DNA of 64,000 nucleotides. Source: Bolinopsis microptera. Lineage: Eukaryota; Ctenophora; Tentaculata; Lobata; Bolinopsidae. The stretch is taken from contig NC_087074.1 of assembly GCF_026151205.1 (NCBI RefSeq), positions 20,552,765-20,616,764 of the forward strand, in the 5' to 3' direction. Made by a program: the position numbers and the translations under genes. The notes below the pieces were generated by a model that was given only the letters and a program-made list of their open reading frames with translations, had not been told where the DNA came from and did no database searches. Each line of letters opens with the position of its first letter. Position 1 is the stretch's first letter. This document shows positions 54,939-63,720 of this stretch, piece by piece.

Positions 54939-55180
54939 CTATGATAGTGACTAAAGACTGCCCAGTTTGCGGGAAGTCCTTCCGAGCAAGTAACCTGAAG
55001 AGGCATCACCGCACAGTTCACCTCAAAATATCCAACTTTTCTTGTCAGTTTTGTTGGAAGAGGTTTACACAGAGTAATAGTCTGAAGCGACATCTGGCGA
55101 AGTGCCACCTGGCAAAGTGCCAACTGAGGGACCGTTATGTTGGGAATGTGGAACTCCAGTTGAGGATGGAGGAGGATTAG
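54939..55180 (+). CDS. terminal exon Z40: C2H2 plus C2HC finger
   Basis: Acceptor CCTTGTTTCAG, phase 1. Fingers CPVC to RHHRTVH and CQFC to RHLAKC, linker LKISNFSC. The final ligands are in a small duplication (HLAKCHLAKCQL). Acidic end (RMEED). Confidence 0.9.
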
Positions 55181-55735
55181 GTCCTTTTAAATCAACATTA
55201 TACCTTCTGTCACATCCTCGATAAATGTACAGGGTGGGCCAAAAGTCAGTACCCATACGTTGGGTCTTATACCTCCGCCGTCTTTTATATTTGAGAGTTG
55301 TTGCTTTGCAGATGGCATACTGTACCTACTTGTTCGAGGATTCCGTCGCCAAAATTTGAAAATTCGAATAATTCGATAAATGTATTTTATTGTAGTTTTG
55401 AGAATAGTTAACACAGCTTTTTTAAACTATTGCAATATCTGATCTGCGTGGCTTCGTGTAGTTGAATTCTAGTTTATTTTTTTGATAACTGTTTAAGCAG
55501 CTGGTATTTATTTTGCTTACATACTGAAAATACTATCATTATTTCTCACGCTGGCCCGGAATTCAGTTAGATCATCAATCGTATCTGGAATAAAAGCTTT
55601 GTTACTTAATCAAAATTCAGACGGATAATGTACCAGCGGATGTAAAATAAATATAACTAAATATAAAATTGATCAATACAATGAATATAAAAGTTCAAGG
55701 CACATGCACATGTACTATGTAGTCCTAAATTTCAG
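55181..55735. other. 3' flank of Z40, no exon seen
   Basis: No finger-coding sequence. AT-rich with a few short open frames on the minus strand that have no support. Confidence 0.55.
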
Positions 55736-55926
55736 GTATAATACAGTGCCCCACGTGTCAGAAAGTATTTGGTGGTTGCAACCCAAAGTACGTGTACGAG
55801 CGGCACTACCGGACAGTTCATCTGAGGATCAAAGCGTTCACCTGTGGTTACTGCAAGAAGAAGTTTACTCAGGATAGCAACAGGAAGAGACATAGCGATG
55901 TGTGTAGCATGAGGAGGGGCACGTGA
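55736..55926 (+). CDS. terminal exon Z41: C2H2 plus C2HC finger
   Basis: Acceptor TCCTAAATTTCAG, phase 1. Fingers CPTC (GCNPKYVYE) to RHYRTVH and CGYC to RHSDVC, linker LRIKAFTC. The last codons GGC ACG TGA contain CACGTG, the seed of the array that follows. Confidence 0.9.
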
Positions 55927-56075
55927 CTTTCTCAGTTTGCCACGTGACACTCGCAGTTTGCCACGTGACACTCGCAGTTTGCCACGTGACACTCGCAGTT
56001 TGCCACGTGACTTTCTCAGTTTGCCACGTGACAGTCGCAGTTTGCCACGTGACACTCGCAGTTTGCCACGTGACT
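55920..56075. repeat. 21-bp array with a CACGTG in every unit, 8 copies
   Basis: CACGTG at 55920, 55941, 55962, 55983, 56004, 56025, 56046 and 56067, in units like TTTGCCACGTGACACTCGCA G. Starts at the Z41 stop codon. Confidence 0.95.
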
Positions 56076-56206
56076 ACATCATCTGGCTAGTTTATGATTC
56101 CGTCTTTCATTTCGTGCATATAGTTCAGAATTACGTGGGTATCTGAAATTTTATAGTAAAATAACTTTCCGGGATCCTTTTCTAATATAAAAGAATTCAG
56201 TGTATA

Positions 56207-56882
56207 CAGTGGGGTGACATATGTTTTCGTCACTTCTTATAATGACAATACAAACAGCGTTAAACTAACAATTTTCATTGAACCATAACTCCGCTTCCGG
56301 ACCACCGATTTACAAAATTCAAAAATGGGTGTTTAGAGAAAATTCTGAACTTTTCTCGGACAGTAGAAATTAAGTTCATTCGTGCTTCAGAAGAGACTGG
56401 CAGGCCCATAAATAAGGGGTTTGATCACGATAATGATACTATTTATGAAGGAGCACATGTTTTAATAGCAAGCGACGAACTTTTCTCTACTTCAATATTA
56501 CCATGAATTTTAAAACGGAATATCTTTGTACTGCATCGTTCGATTTCGATAAAATTGATAAGGTAACAAGACCAAATGTTTCTCAGTTGATTAAAATAAA
56601 TACTGTTAGAGTTGTTAATCTTCAGCCAGAGATAGCATAAGTTTACCATGCTAAGTTGGATATTGTGAACACTTCCCTATTCCTCAATTTTTAGTGGTGT
56701 CATAGATATTACATAGCCACAAAATTTACTACAGATACGCCAAAGGGTCTGGGCCTTGTACTAGACAAATTCTCCAGACTCGTGATTACACTCACTGTTA
56801 ACAATATCACGTGACGTGCATGCAAACTCGCGCGCTAAAATGCGCGCATTCAGAAGTGACGAAAACATATGTCACCCCACTG
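56207..56882. mobile_element. Tc1/mariner-like MITE
   Basis: 31-bp ends starting CAGTGGGGTGACATATGTTT are perfect inverted repeats, flanked by TA on both sides, the target of Tc1/mariner elements. About 676 bp without a transposase frame. The right end lies 21 nt before an exon-like acceptor at 56903. Confidence 0.85.
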
Positions 56883-56903
56883 TATCAACTATCTGCGTTT
56901 CAG

Positions 56904-57037
56904 TATCCAGCCGGAATAGCATAGATGTATTGGGAAATTTAAAATATCTCTTTCTCAGCGAATCAGGAGGGTCGTTGGGCAAACGTGAGGATTCCACCTC
57001 CTCACATTACCTCTGGTCGCTACACTTCAAGGAGTAA
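56904..57037 (+). pseudogene. exon-like frame without fingers (possible decayed Z42 start)
   Basis: Acceptor CTGCGTTTCAG, phase 1, open for 43 codons (SRNSIDVLGNLKYLFLSESG) to a TAA. The last 60 nt are duplicated at 57132-57200 beside Z42, with a CTAGTTACC array between. The frame differs from that of the Z42 fingers, so it is either a finger-less terminal exon or a truncated copy. Confidence 0.55.
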
Positions 57038-57051
57038 AGACTATCCCATCC

Positions 57052-57140
57052 CACCTAGTTACCACCTAGTTACCACCTAGTTACCACCTAGTTACCACCT
57101 AGTTACCACCTAGTTACCTCCTAGTTACCGCCTAGTTACC
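57052..57140. repeat. CTAGTTACCAC 11-bp array between duplicated segments
   Basis: About eight units of CACCTAGTTAC between the two copies of the CCTCACATTACCTCTGGTCG segment. Confidence 0.9.
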
Positions 57141-57218
57141 ACGTCCTCACATTACCTCTGGTCGCTACACTTCAAGGAGTAAAGACTATCCCATCCCACC
57201 TGCCAACTCCAGCTGCAG

Positions 57219-57420
57219 GGAAGATTCAATACATTGTCCAGTGTGTGGGGACCCTTTCGGCGGAGGTAGAAAGGCAATTAGGAACCATAACTATAAGCAG
57301 CATTACCGCACTGTCCATTTGAGAATCAAAGAAAAAAGTTGTAGTTATTGCTACAAGAAGTTTGCTAAGGATTTTAATAGGAAACGGCACGAGAGAGTGT
57401 GTTCTACAAGGCCTCGCTAA
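57219..57420 (+). CDS. terminal exon Z42: C2H2 plus C2HC finger, phase 2 acceptor
   Basis: Acceptor CAACTCCAGCTGCAG leaves one base (G|GAA GAT TCA), so phase 2, like Z27. Fingers CPVC (GGGRKAIRNHNYK) to QHYRTVH and CSYC to RHERVC, linker LRIKEKSC. A phase 1 reading would need a weak acceptor (AGTAAAG, about 57185). Belongs to the Z38-Z45 group. Confidence 0.78.
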
Positions 57421-58101
57421 TCGGGAAGAAGAATTGAGATTTTCTAAACTTAAGTTGTTTTAGAAATCGTGCTACCCCTCCTTCAGCAGAGCCGGAGAAA
57501 AGTTCCTGGACACGACGTAGCAGAGAAGTTTATACCCAGCCTCCCACTACAAGGACTCAATATTCTGTACAGCCAGTGCGCAGTGGACGGATCCTCTTCG
57601 GAACACCAGCCGTGTGCAACATAATATGAAGGTCCTGAATCAGGACTTATGGTTTACTCTCCTGATTACTGTATAGAAAAAGGTGTCTTACGATGCCAAG
57701 TTGAAGAAACGTATAACGTTCCCAGTTACGTTTGGAAGAATAGAAGTTCCAGCTTCCGAACCACAACCACTTGCAATCACCTTTACAATTTGAAGTATAA
57801 TAATAACTTTTGAATTAGTATTTGGGCTAGACTTTAAGATCACTGCTGTGCTCAAAGTATCGCGAGAATTGGCATATTGTCCGGTTTAGGCACATTTCAT
57901 CGCTATCTCAAATATCGAGGGCTGGTATTGTCCACAAATCTGTAAATAGCTCACCCTATACCTCTAGATGTTACTCCGTCCCGACTGTACCCCTGGAATA
58001 TGCTCAGATGAGATCAAAATACTTCAGAACTAGAACTATCGTTAACTGATCACCTAACCTTCTCAATTATAATCAATATTCTCTACACAAAATACCCCCA
58101 G
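57421..58101. other. 3' flank of Z42, no exon seen
   Basis: About 680 nt without finger-coding sequence or a recognisable element. Confidence 0.5.
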
Positions 58102-58406
58102 CACTGTCCCTGACCCAGCCCTACTCCTGGAACGTGCGGTTCAGGCACGCAGCTACCCCGGATCCTGTCGAGAACCCCGGCTCTGAAAACATCAGCTGTC
58201 CTGACTGTGGCAGAGTCTTTACCGGTAGACACCGGGTACCTGTCTTTAAACGACACTACAGAACTGTACACCTCAAGATTCAGCTGTATTCTTGTGATTT
58301 CTGTCAGAGGAAGTTTGCTCATGATAATTCGAGGAAAAGGCACGCGAAGATTTGTCGGTTAAAGATGATTGAGATGAAACTTAGCAGTTGTGCGGGACAA
58401 GAATAA
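58102..58406 (+). CDS. terminal exon Z43: C2H2 plus C2HC finger, long lead-in
   Basis: Best acceptor in phase 1 is AAAATACCCCCAG at 58101; ACGCAG near 58151 is an alternative. About 33 residues precede finger 1, CPDC (GRHRVPVFK) to RHYRTVH; finger 2 is CDFC to RHAKIC. The stop codon TAA is inside AATAAA (58402-58407). Confidence 0.82.
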
Positions 58407-58646
58407 AGTAATCGTTTATTTTCGGAACATAAACTTGTTAATTATTGGCCATTATTGGGTAAAAGAGAAGAACTGTTTGCCCGCCCTGGGTTCATTTTAT
58501 TCAATCATTATTGGTACAATTTTCATCAAAATAATTTTTTTGGGCAAATGCAGCATATTATGCAAGATCAAAACTTTTGTAGATCACTTGATTTCACTTT
58601 TAATTTCACTTCAATCCTGTCTGTTTTATTTATTGTCTGTTTTCAG

Positions 58647-58873
58647 AACCAACCGACACCCAAACTACATGTCCGGTCTGTCTCCGGATCTTTAAGGGAA
58701 AGTACCAAGCCCTGATATTCCGTCGGCACTACAACGCCATCCATCTCAAAATAGAGAAATACTCGTGTGAATTCTGTGCTAAGAAGTTTGCTCACTACAA
58801 CCAGCGGAAGAGACATTATAAGAACTGCGCTAATATGACCAAGTTAATGGCGGCCCAGCAGTTCGGGTTGTAG
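58647..58873 (+). CDS. terminal exon Z44: C2H2 plus C2HC finger
   Basis: Acceptor TGTCTGTTTTCAG, phase 1, first bases AA. Fingers CPVC (GKYQALIFR) to RHYNAIH and CEFC to RHYKNC, linker LKIEKYSC. Overlapping open frames at 58390-58715 are in other phases. Confidence 0.9.
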
Positions 58874-59110
58874 AGAAATCAAGGAGTGATGATAGCTACT
58901 TTGCTGGAATTTATATTTTTATCTGTTGATTAAGAAGCTGTTGTTATGTACAGTAATTTCATGGAATGAATTTTACGATAGTAATTTGACCAGTCTATGG
59001 TAGTTGAAATGAGCGTTATAATCGAACGGTACTTTAAGTTTTAAAACGCTGATGCTGAACTAACAGTTCTATCTCAATCTCTATATCAGCTTTTAGTTCA
59101 CATATTCCAG

Positions 59111-59328
59111 GCGGCGCAGCGCGGGTTCTAGTGGACACCATAGTGGACACCATAGTTTGTCCTATCTGTGATAGACCCTTCACGGGCAAAAACAGAGATT
59201 GGATCTTTAAGAGACACTACAAAGCTATCCACCTAAAGTTGGAGCGATACTCTTGTGAGATCTGCGGAATGAAGTTTAATTATTATAATCAGAGAAAACG
59301 GCATATTAAGAAATGTATGTATCGGTGA
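59111..59328 (+). CDS. terminal exon Z45: C2H2 plus C2HC finger
   Basis: Acceptor ACATATTCCAG, phase 1. A 12-bp coding duplication gives VDTIVDTIV before finger 1, CPIC (GKNRDWIFK) to RHYKAIH; finger 2 CEIC to RHIKKC. Linker LKLERYSC. Confidence 0.9.
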
Positions 59329-59895
59329 TGGACCTTGAGAGCTGTTTTAAAGTCGAGACAAATCACAGATTAAATATTCTGGCTGAAACGTGTTAGTTAA
59401 CGTTCACATGGGACATGTTAAGTGAGCCAGAATATGCCCATTTGGACCCCCTCTAGCTCCCCCATTTGGACCCCCTCTAGCTCTCCTTCCGTAAGCAGCA
59501 TTAACAATTGTTATCGTGTAGAAATAATGTTAGGTAATATGTGAACCATCCTTAACGTTACATTGCGGAGCTCGTATTATATATTTACAATTTACACGTC
59601 TAGTACGACAATACGTACTTGTTCTTTAATGAATACAGAATGGACAGCTTGTTTAGGCTGGGACAAGGATAAGAGTTGTGTTAACCGCCGTCGCTTGATT
59701 TACGAGATTGAATTTTGTATCAGCTAAATTATTTTTAATTTTGACAATAAGTTTCAAATACTAACATGTATTTTTGTGGCACTGGCATGTTCCCGCTTAT
59801 TTTGAACTTGAAATTGCAACGACCACCCAGATCTTTAACACCACCGACAATACCTCTTCATTCCCTTTCTCTCTACCTGTTCATAACAATTTCAG

Positions 59896-60098
59896 ATCCG
59901 GAGAAACTTCCTATAGACTGTGCAACCTGTGCGCAGCTACTCCAACAAGGGAGATGGAGATATAACCGTCACTACCGCGCTGTTCATCTCAAGATTAAGA
60001 ACTTTATGTGTCAGATTTGTTTGAAGAGGTTCTCTACCAAGCAGGTTCTAGACTCTCACGTGTACTCCAAGAACTGTGAGCCTAGAGAAATGTGCTAG
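59896..60098 (+). CDS. terminal exon Z46: C2H2 plus C2HC finger
   Basis: Acceptor ATAACAATTTCAG, phase 1. Fingers CATC (QQGRWRYN) to RHYRAVH and CQIC to SHVYSKNC, linker LKIKNFMC. First of the CxTC-x-W subgroup with Z47, Z48 and Z49. Its end (AACTGTGAGCCTAGAGAAAT) seeds the long array that follows. Confidence 0.9.
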
Positions 60099-61180
60099 AG
60101 AACTGTGCTAGAGAACTGTGCTAGAGAACTGTGAGCCTAGAGAACTGTGCTAGAGAACTGTGCTAGAGAACTGTGAGCCTAGAGAACTGTGCTAGAGAAC
60201 TGTGAGCCTAGAGAACTGTGAGCCTAGAGAACTGTGCTGGAGAACTGTGAGCCTAGAGAACTGTAGCTGTGCTAGAGAACTGTGCTAGAGAACTGTGCTG
60301 GAGAACTGTGCTAGAGAACTGTGCTAGAGAACTGTGAGCCTAGAGAACTGTGAGCCTAGAGAACTGTGCTAGAGAACTGTGAGCCTAGAGAACTGTGCTA
60401 GAGAACTGTGAGCCTAGAGAACTGTGAGCCTAGAGAACTGTGAGCCTAGAGAACTGTGAGCCAAGAGAACTGTGCTAGAGAACTGTGCTAGAGAACTGTG
60501 AGCCTAGAGAACTGTGCTAGAGAACTGTGAGCCTAGAGAACTGTGCTAGAGAACTGTGAGCCTAGAGAACTGTGCTAGAGAACTGTGCTAGAGAACTGTG
60601 AGCCTAGAGAACTGTGCTAGAGAACTGTGAGCCTGGAGAACTGTGAGCCTAGAGAACTGTGAGCCTAGAGAACTGTGCTAGAGAACTGTGAGCCTAGAGA
60701 ACTGTGAGCCTAGAGAACTGTGCTAGAGAACTGTGAGCCTAGAGAACTGTGCTAGAGAACTGTGCTAGAGAACTGTGAGCCTAGAGAACTGTGAGCCTAG
60801 AGAACTGTGCTAGAGAACTGTGCTAGAGAACTGTGCTGGAGAACTGTGAGCCTAGAGAACTGTGCTAGAGAACTGTGAGCCTAGAGAACTGTGAGCCTAG
60901 AGAACTGTGAGCCTAGAGAACTGTGCTAGAGAACTGTGCTAGAGAACTGTGCTAGAGAACTGTGAGCCTAGAGAACTGTGAGCCTAGAGAACTGTGAGCC
61001 TAGAGAACTGTGAGCCTAGAGAACTGTGCTAGAGAACTGTGAGCCTAGAGAACTGTGCTAGAGAACTGTGAGCCTAGAGAACTGTGAGCCTAGAGAACTG
61101 TGAGCCTAGAGAACTGTGAGCCTAGAGAACTGTGCTAGAGAACTGTGAGCCTAGAGAACTGTGCTAGAGAACTGTGCTAG
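60073..61180. repeat. mixed 13/16-bp array from the Z46 exon end, about 75 units
   Basis: Two unit types alternate irregularly: CTAGAGAACTGTG (13 bp) and AGCCTAGAGAACTGTG (16 bp), with rare CTGGAG and CCAAGAG variants. About 1.1 kb in the Z46 3' UTR. Confidence 0.95.
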
Positions 61181-61424
61181 AATCTCTGGAGACTGACACT
61201 GCTGAAAGTCGTCGGGAGAACATTTGAAATTGGTATTTTCTGACATAGTTTAATTGTAGTAGCTGTGAATTGAAACTAGATCCTTCGCTCAATTTTCAAG
61301 CCACCCGTTTCACAGTTTCGTAGACTTTGACTTCGTTCCTAAAATGTAAATTGTTTCCAAAATAATCGTACCCAAACTTTTGATGCTCCCAAACTTATCT
61401 CTCCAAACTGATCTTGTTTCTCAG

Positions 61425-61639
61425 CACATCTGGAAATCAAAACCCCTCTGGAATGTGAAACATGTGTGAGACTGAGGACTAGTGGTAGAGGAAAGTGGGC
61501 CTACAACCGTCATTACAACGCTGTTCACCTAAAGTTACGGAGCTTCCCCTGTCACATCTGCTGCAGAAAGTTCTCCACTAAGCAGAAGCTGGAGAGCCAC
61601 GTGGCGACCCTCCGGTGTATCAGGAACACTACCATATAA
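61425..61639 (+). CDS. terminal exon Z47: C2H2 plus C2HC finger
   Basis: Acceptor CTTGTTTCTCAG, phase 1. Fingers CETC (SGRGKWAYN) to RHYNAVH and CHIC to SHVATLRC, linker LKLRSFPC. The stop lies in ACCATATAAGGTAG, the edge of a palindromic GTAGTGTTACCATAGTAACA block. Confidence 0.9.
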
Positions 61640-61960
61640 GGTAGTGTTACCATAGTAACACTACCTTATATGGTAGTGTTAGAGACTGAGGACTAGTGGT
61701 AGAGGAAAGTGGGCCTACAACCGTCATTACAACGCTGTTCACCTAAAGTTACGGAGCTTCCCCTGTCACATCTGCTGCAGAAAGTTCTCCACTAAGCAGA
61801 AGCTAGAGAGCCACGTGGCGACCCTCCGGTGTATCAGGAACACTACCATATAAGGTAGTGTTACCATAGTAACACTACCATATAAGGTAGTGTTACTATA
61901 GTAACACTACCAACTCACGTGGCCACCCTCCGGTGTATCAGGATTCAGGAAAAAGGCTAA
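61640..61960. repeat. partial duplicate of Z47 between palindromic blocks
   Basis: 61682-61860 repeats Z47 from RLRTS to the stop almost exactly but without acceptor or first cysteines. It is flanked on both sides by GGTAGTGTTACCATAGTAAC-type palindromes, and a third short copy (CACGTGGCCACCCTCCGGTG) follows at about 61915. Confidence 0.88.
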
Positions 61961-62233
61961 ATTTCGTTTCGATGAACAGTCGCTGTAGAGAACGGAAGTG
62001 AGATGTTGTTTAGATGTTAACCGCACGTTTAGTGAACTTAAAAGCATGTAAAAGTTTACCAGGAATATGATGAGCATGGTTTAACGATTTAGTCTATTCT
62101 CTAAAATGTCAGCTGTCAATCTTTATTTTATTAAACTTTTTAGTTCACTTTCCTTCCCACCTAACCTAGTTTCTACCCCACTATATGATACATTATATCT
62201 CCACTAGAGTCTAGACAGCTCCCCATGTTTCAG

Positions 62234-62487
62234 ACAACTACCCTATAGAATGTGAGACCTGCGCCAGACTAATTCAACGAGGGACCTGGTTCTATCGCCG
62301 TCACTACAAATCCGTCCACCTCCGCCTTAAAGAGTTCACATGTCAGGATTGCAACAAAATGTTTGCTGAAAGTGGAACCCTGAAGCGACACAAGACAAGG
62401 TGTCTTGCAATGATGAACAGGAAGACGCGCTCCTATGCTCATCTTACCCTGGATCCCAGGATCTTCCCTCCATCTGACGACTTCTGA
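62234..62487 (+). CDS. terminal exon Z48: C2H2 plus C2HC finger
   Basis: Acceptor CCCCATGTTTCAG, phase 1. Fingers CETC (QRGTWFYR) to RHYKSVH and CQDC to RHKTRC, linker LRLKEFTC, then a basic and Pro-rich tail of about 28 residues. Confidence 0.9.
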
Positions 62488-62765
62488 GACTCGTCTAATT
62501 GAGTTATTTTGTAGACTGGGCTGTGTAACCCCGTTATCTTATTCTCAGTAGACTTTCCATCCCCACTCAGATAAAGAGATTCATGTAGTTCTTAGCAATT
62601 TACTTTTTTATTTGAATTCGATTTTCTCCTTCAATTTTTACCGCCTGATCTTATTACTACTTTATTTTCTATCGCTTTCTTAACAGATATAAAAGTGTAA
62701 CTCACAGTTAAACTGAATGGTATGCGGGAAATATTTTTGGCAACTAGACAAATTTCACCAGTAAT

Positions 62766-62925
62766 GTCGTCAGTTCACATATTACGTAATCATTTTATGG
62801 AACATTTTGACCCCCCCCCCCTCCGTAATCAGTTTTACACATAGCTATTGTGTCAAAATTACACTAGCGTAATCATTCGGAAACCCCCCCCCCCCTCAGC
62901 TGATTACGTAATATATGTGAACGAC
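62766..62925. mobile_element. small MITE with C-tracts
   Basis: GTTCACATATTACGTAATCA and its inverted partner TGATTACGTAATATATGTGA form ends of about 160 bp. Two C11-C14 runs lie inside. No coding region. Confidence 0.7.
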
Positions 62926-63082
62926 CCCTTATGAACCAAAGGAGTGAAATTTCCGTAATATCATAATCATGATTACAAAATAAGTCGAGGATCAGATACC
63001 TTACATTCCATAAATGTTATCCTAGCCTGGCACCCTGTCAATTTTCCTATTGACACGTGGTCTTTAAGTCACGTGCTTTCAG

Positions 63083-63336
63083 GACAATCCCTAGTGTACA
63101 AGCGAGTGAGCGTGACCTACGAAGGCTGCAAAGTGTGTGACAGACTCAAAGATAAACGAGGTCAATGGAACCGCCACTTCAAGACCGTCCATCTGAAGAT
63201 CAAGAACTATCAGTGTCCGTTCTGTAACCGGAAGTTTGGTGAAAGTGCTACAGTTAAAAAACATATGCGAGTATGCAAAGAGAAACAGGAGAACGTTAAA
63301 TGGGAGGAGGAGGAAGGAGGAGCTTATAAGCCTTGA
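63083..63336 (+). CDS. terminal exon Z49: C2H2 plus C2HC finger
   Basis: Acceptor ACGTGCTTTCAG, phase 1, first bases GA. Fingers CKVC (KDKRGQWN) to RHFKTVH and CPFC to KHMRVC, linker LKIKNYQC, Glu/Gly-rich tail. AATAAA at 63386. Confidence 0.9.
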
Positions 63337-63502
63337 TCTGTAATACTTGTGTTTTAAAACCTTAAGTTATGTTCCAAAATTTATTAATAAAATTGCTCCA
63401 CGATTGGCCGTGCACGAGTGTGACTCGTTGCAATTAGGTATGCAAAATTCGTCGTACTCCTTACATTACACCAATTATTAGTCAGACACATCTACATTTC
63501 AG

Positions 63503-63720
63503 TGGACGATAAAGTAATTGTGTGTCCAGTGTGCCACAAAGAGTTTACGGGCAGGCGGGAGGGCAACTTCCGTAGACATATTAGAACGGTTCATCTCCGT
63601 ATAAAGGACTTTGCCTGTCGTTACTGTAACCGTCCGTTTACCCTGAAACACCACCGTATCCGTCATGAACAAACGTGTAAAGAAGCTGAGAAGCTTATTA
63701 AGCTAGGCCCTGAGTCATGA
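63503..63720 (+). CDS. terminal exon Z50: C2H2 plus C2HC finger
   Basis: Acceptor CTACATTTCAG, phase 1. Fingers CPVC (GRREGNFR) to RHIRTVH and CRYC to RHEQTC, linker LRIKDFAC. The coding end is the first unit of a 52-bp array that reaches the window edge. Last exon seen; the array probably continues. Confidence 0.9.

Noticed and set aside
55937-56146. PRDTRSL heptad-repeat protein
   Set aside because: It is a translation of the 21-bp E-box array in an off frame; the Z41 frame has a stop in each unit.
58390-58715. Two overlapping hydrophobic open frames before Z44
   Set aside because: They are intronic AT-rich sequence and the off-frame start of Z44.
27188-63720. Fifty separate small zinc-finger genes
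   Set aside because: Most exons lack a good ATG before the fingers, all are preceded by acceptors, and 47 share one splice phase. Separate genes would not need this.
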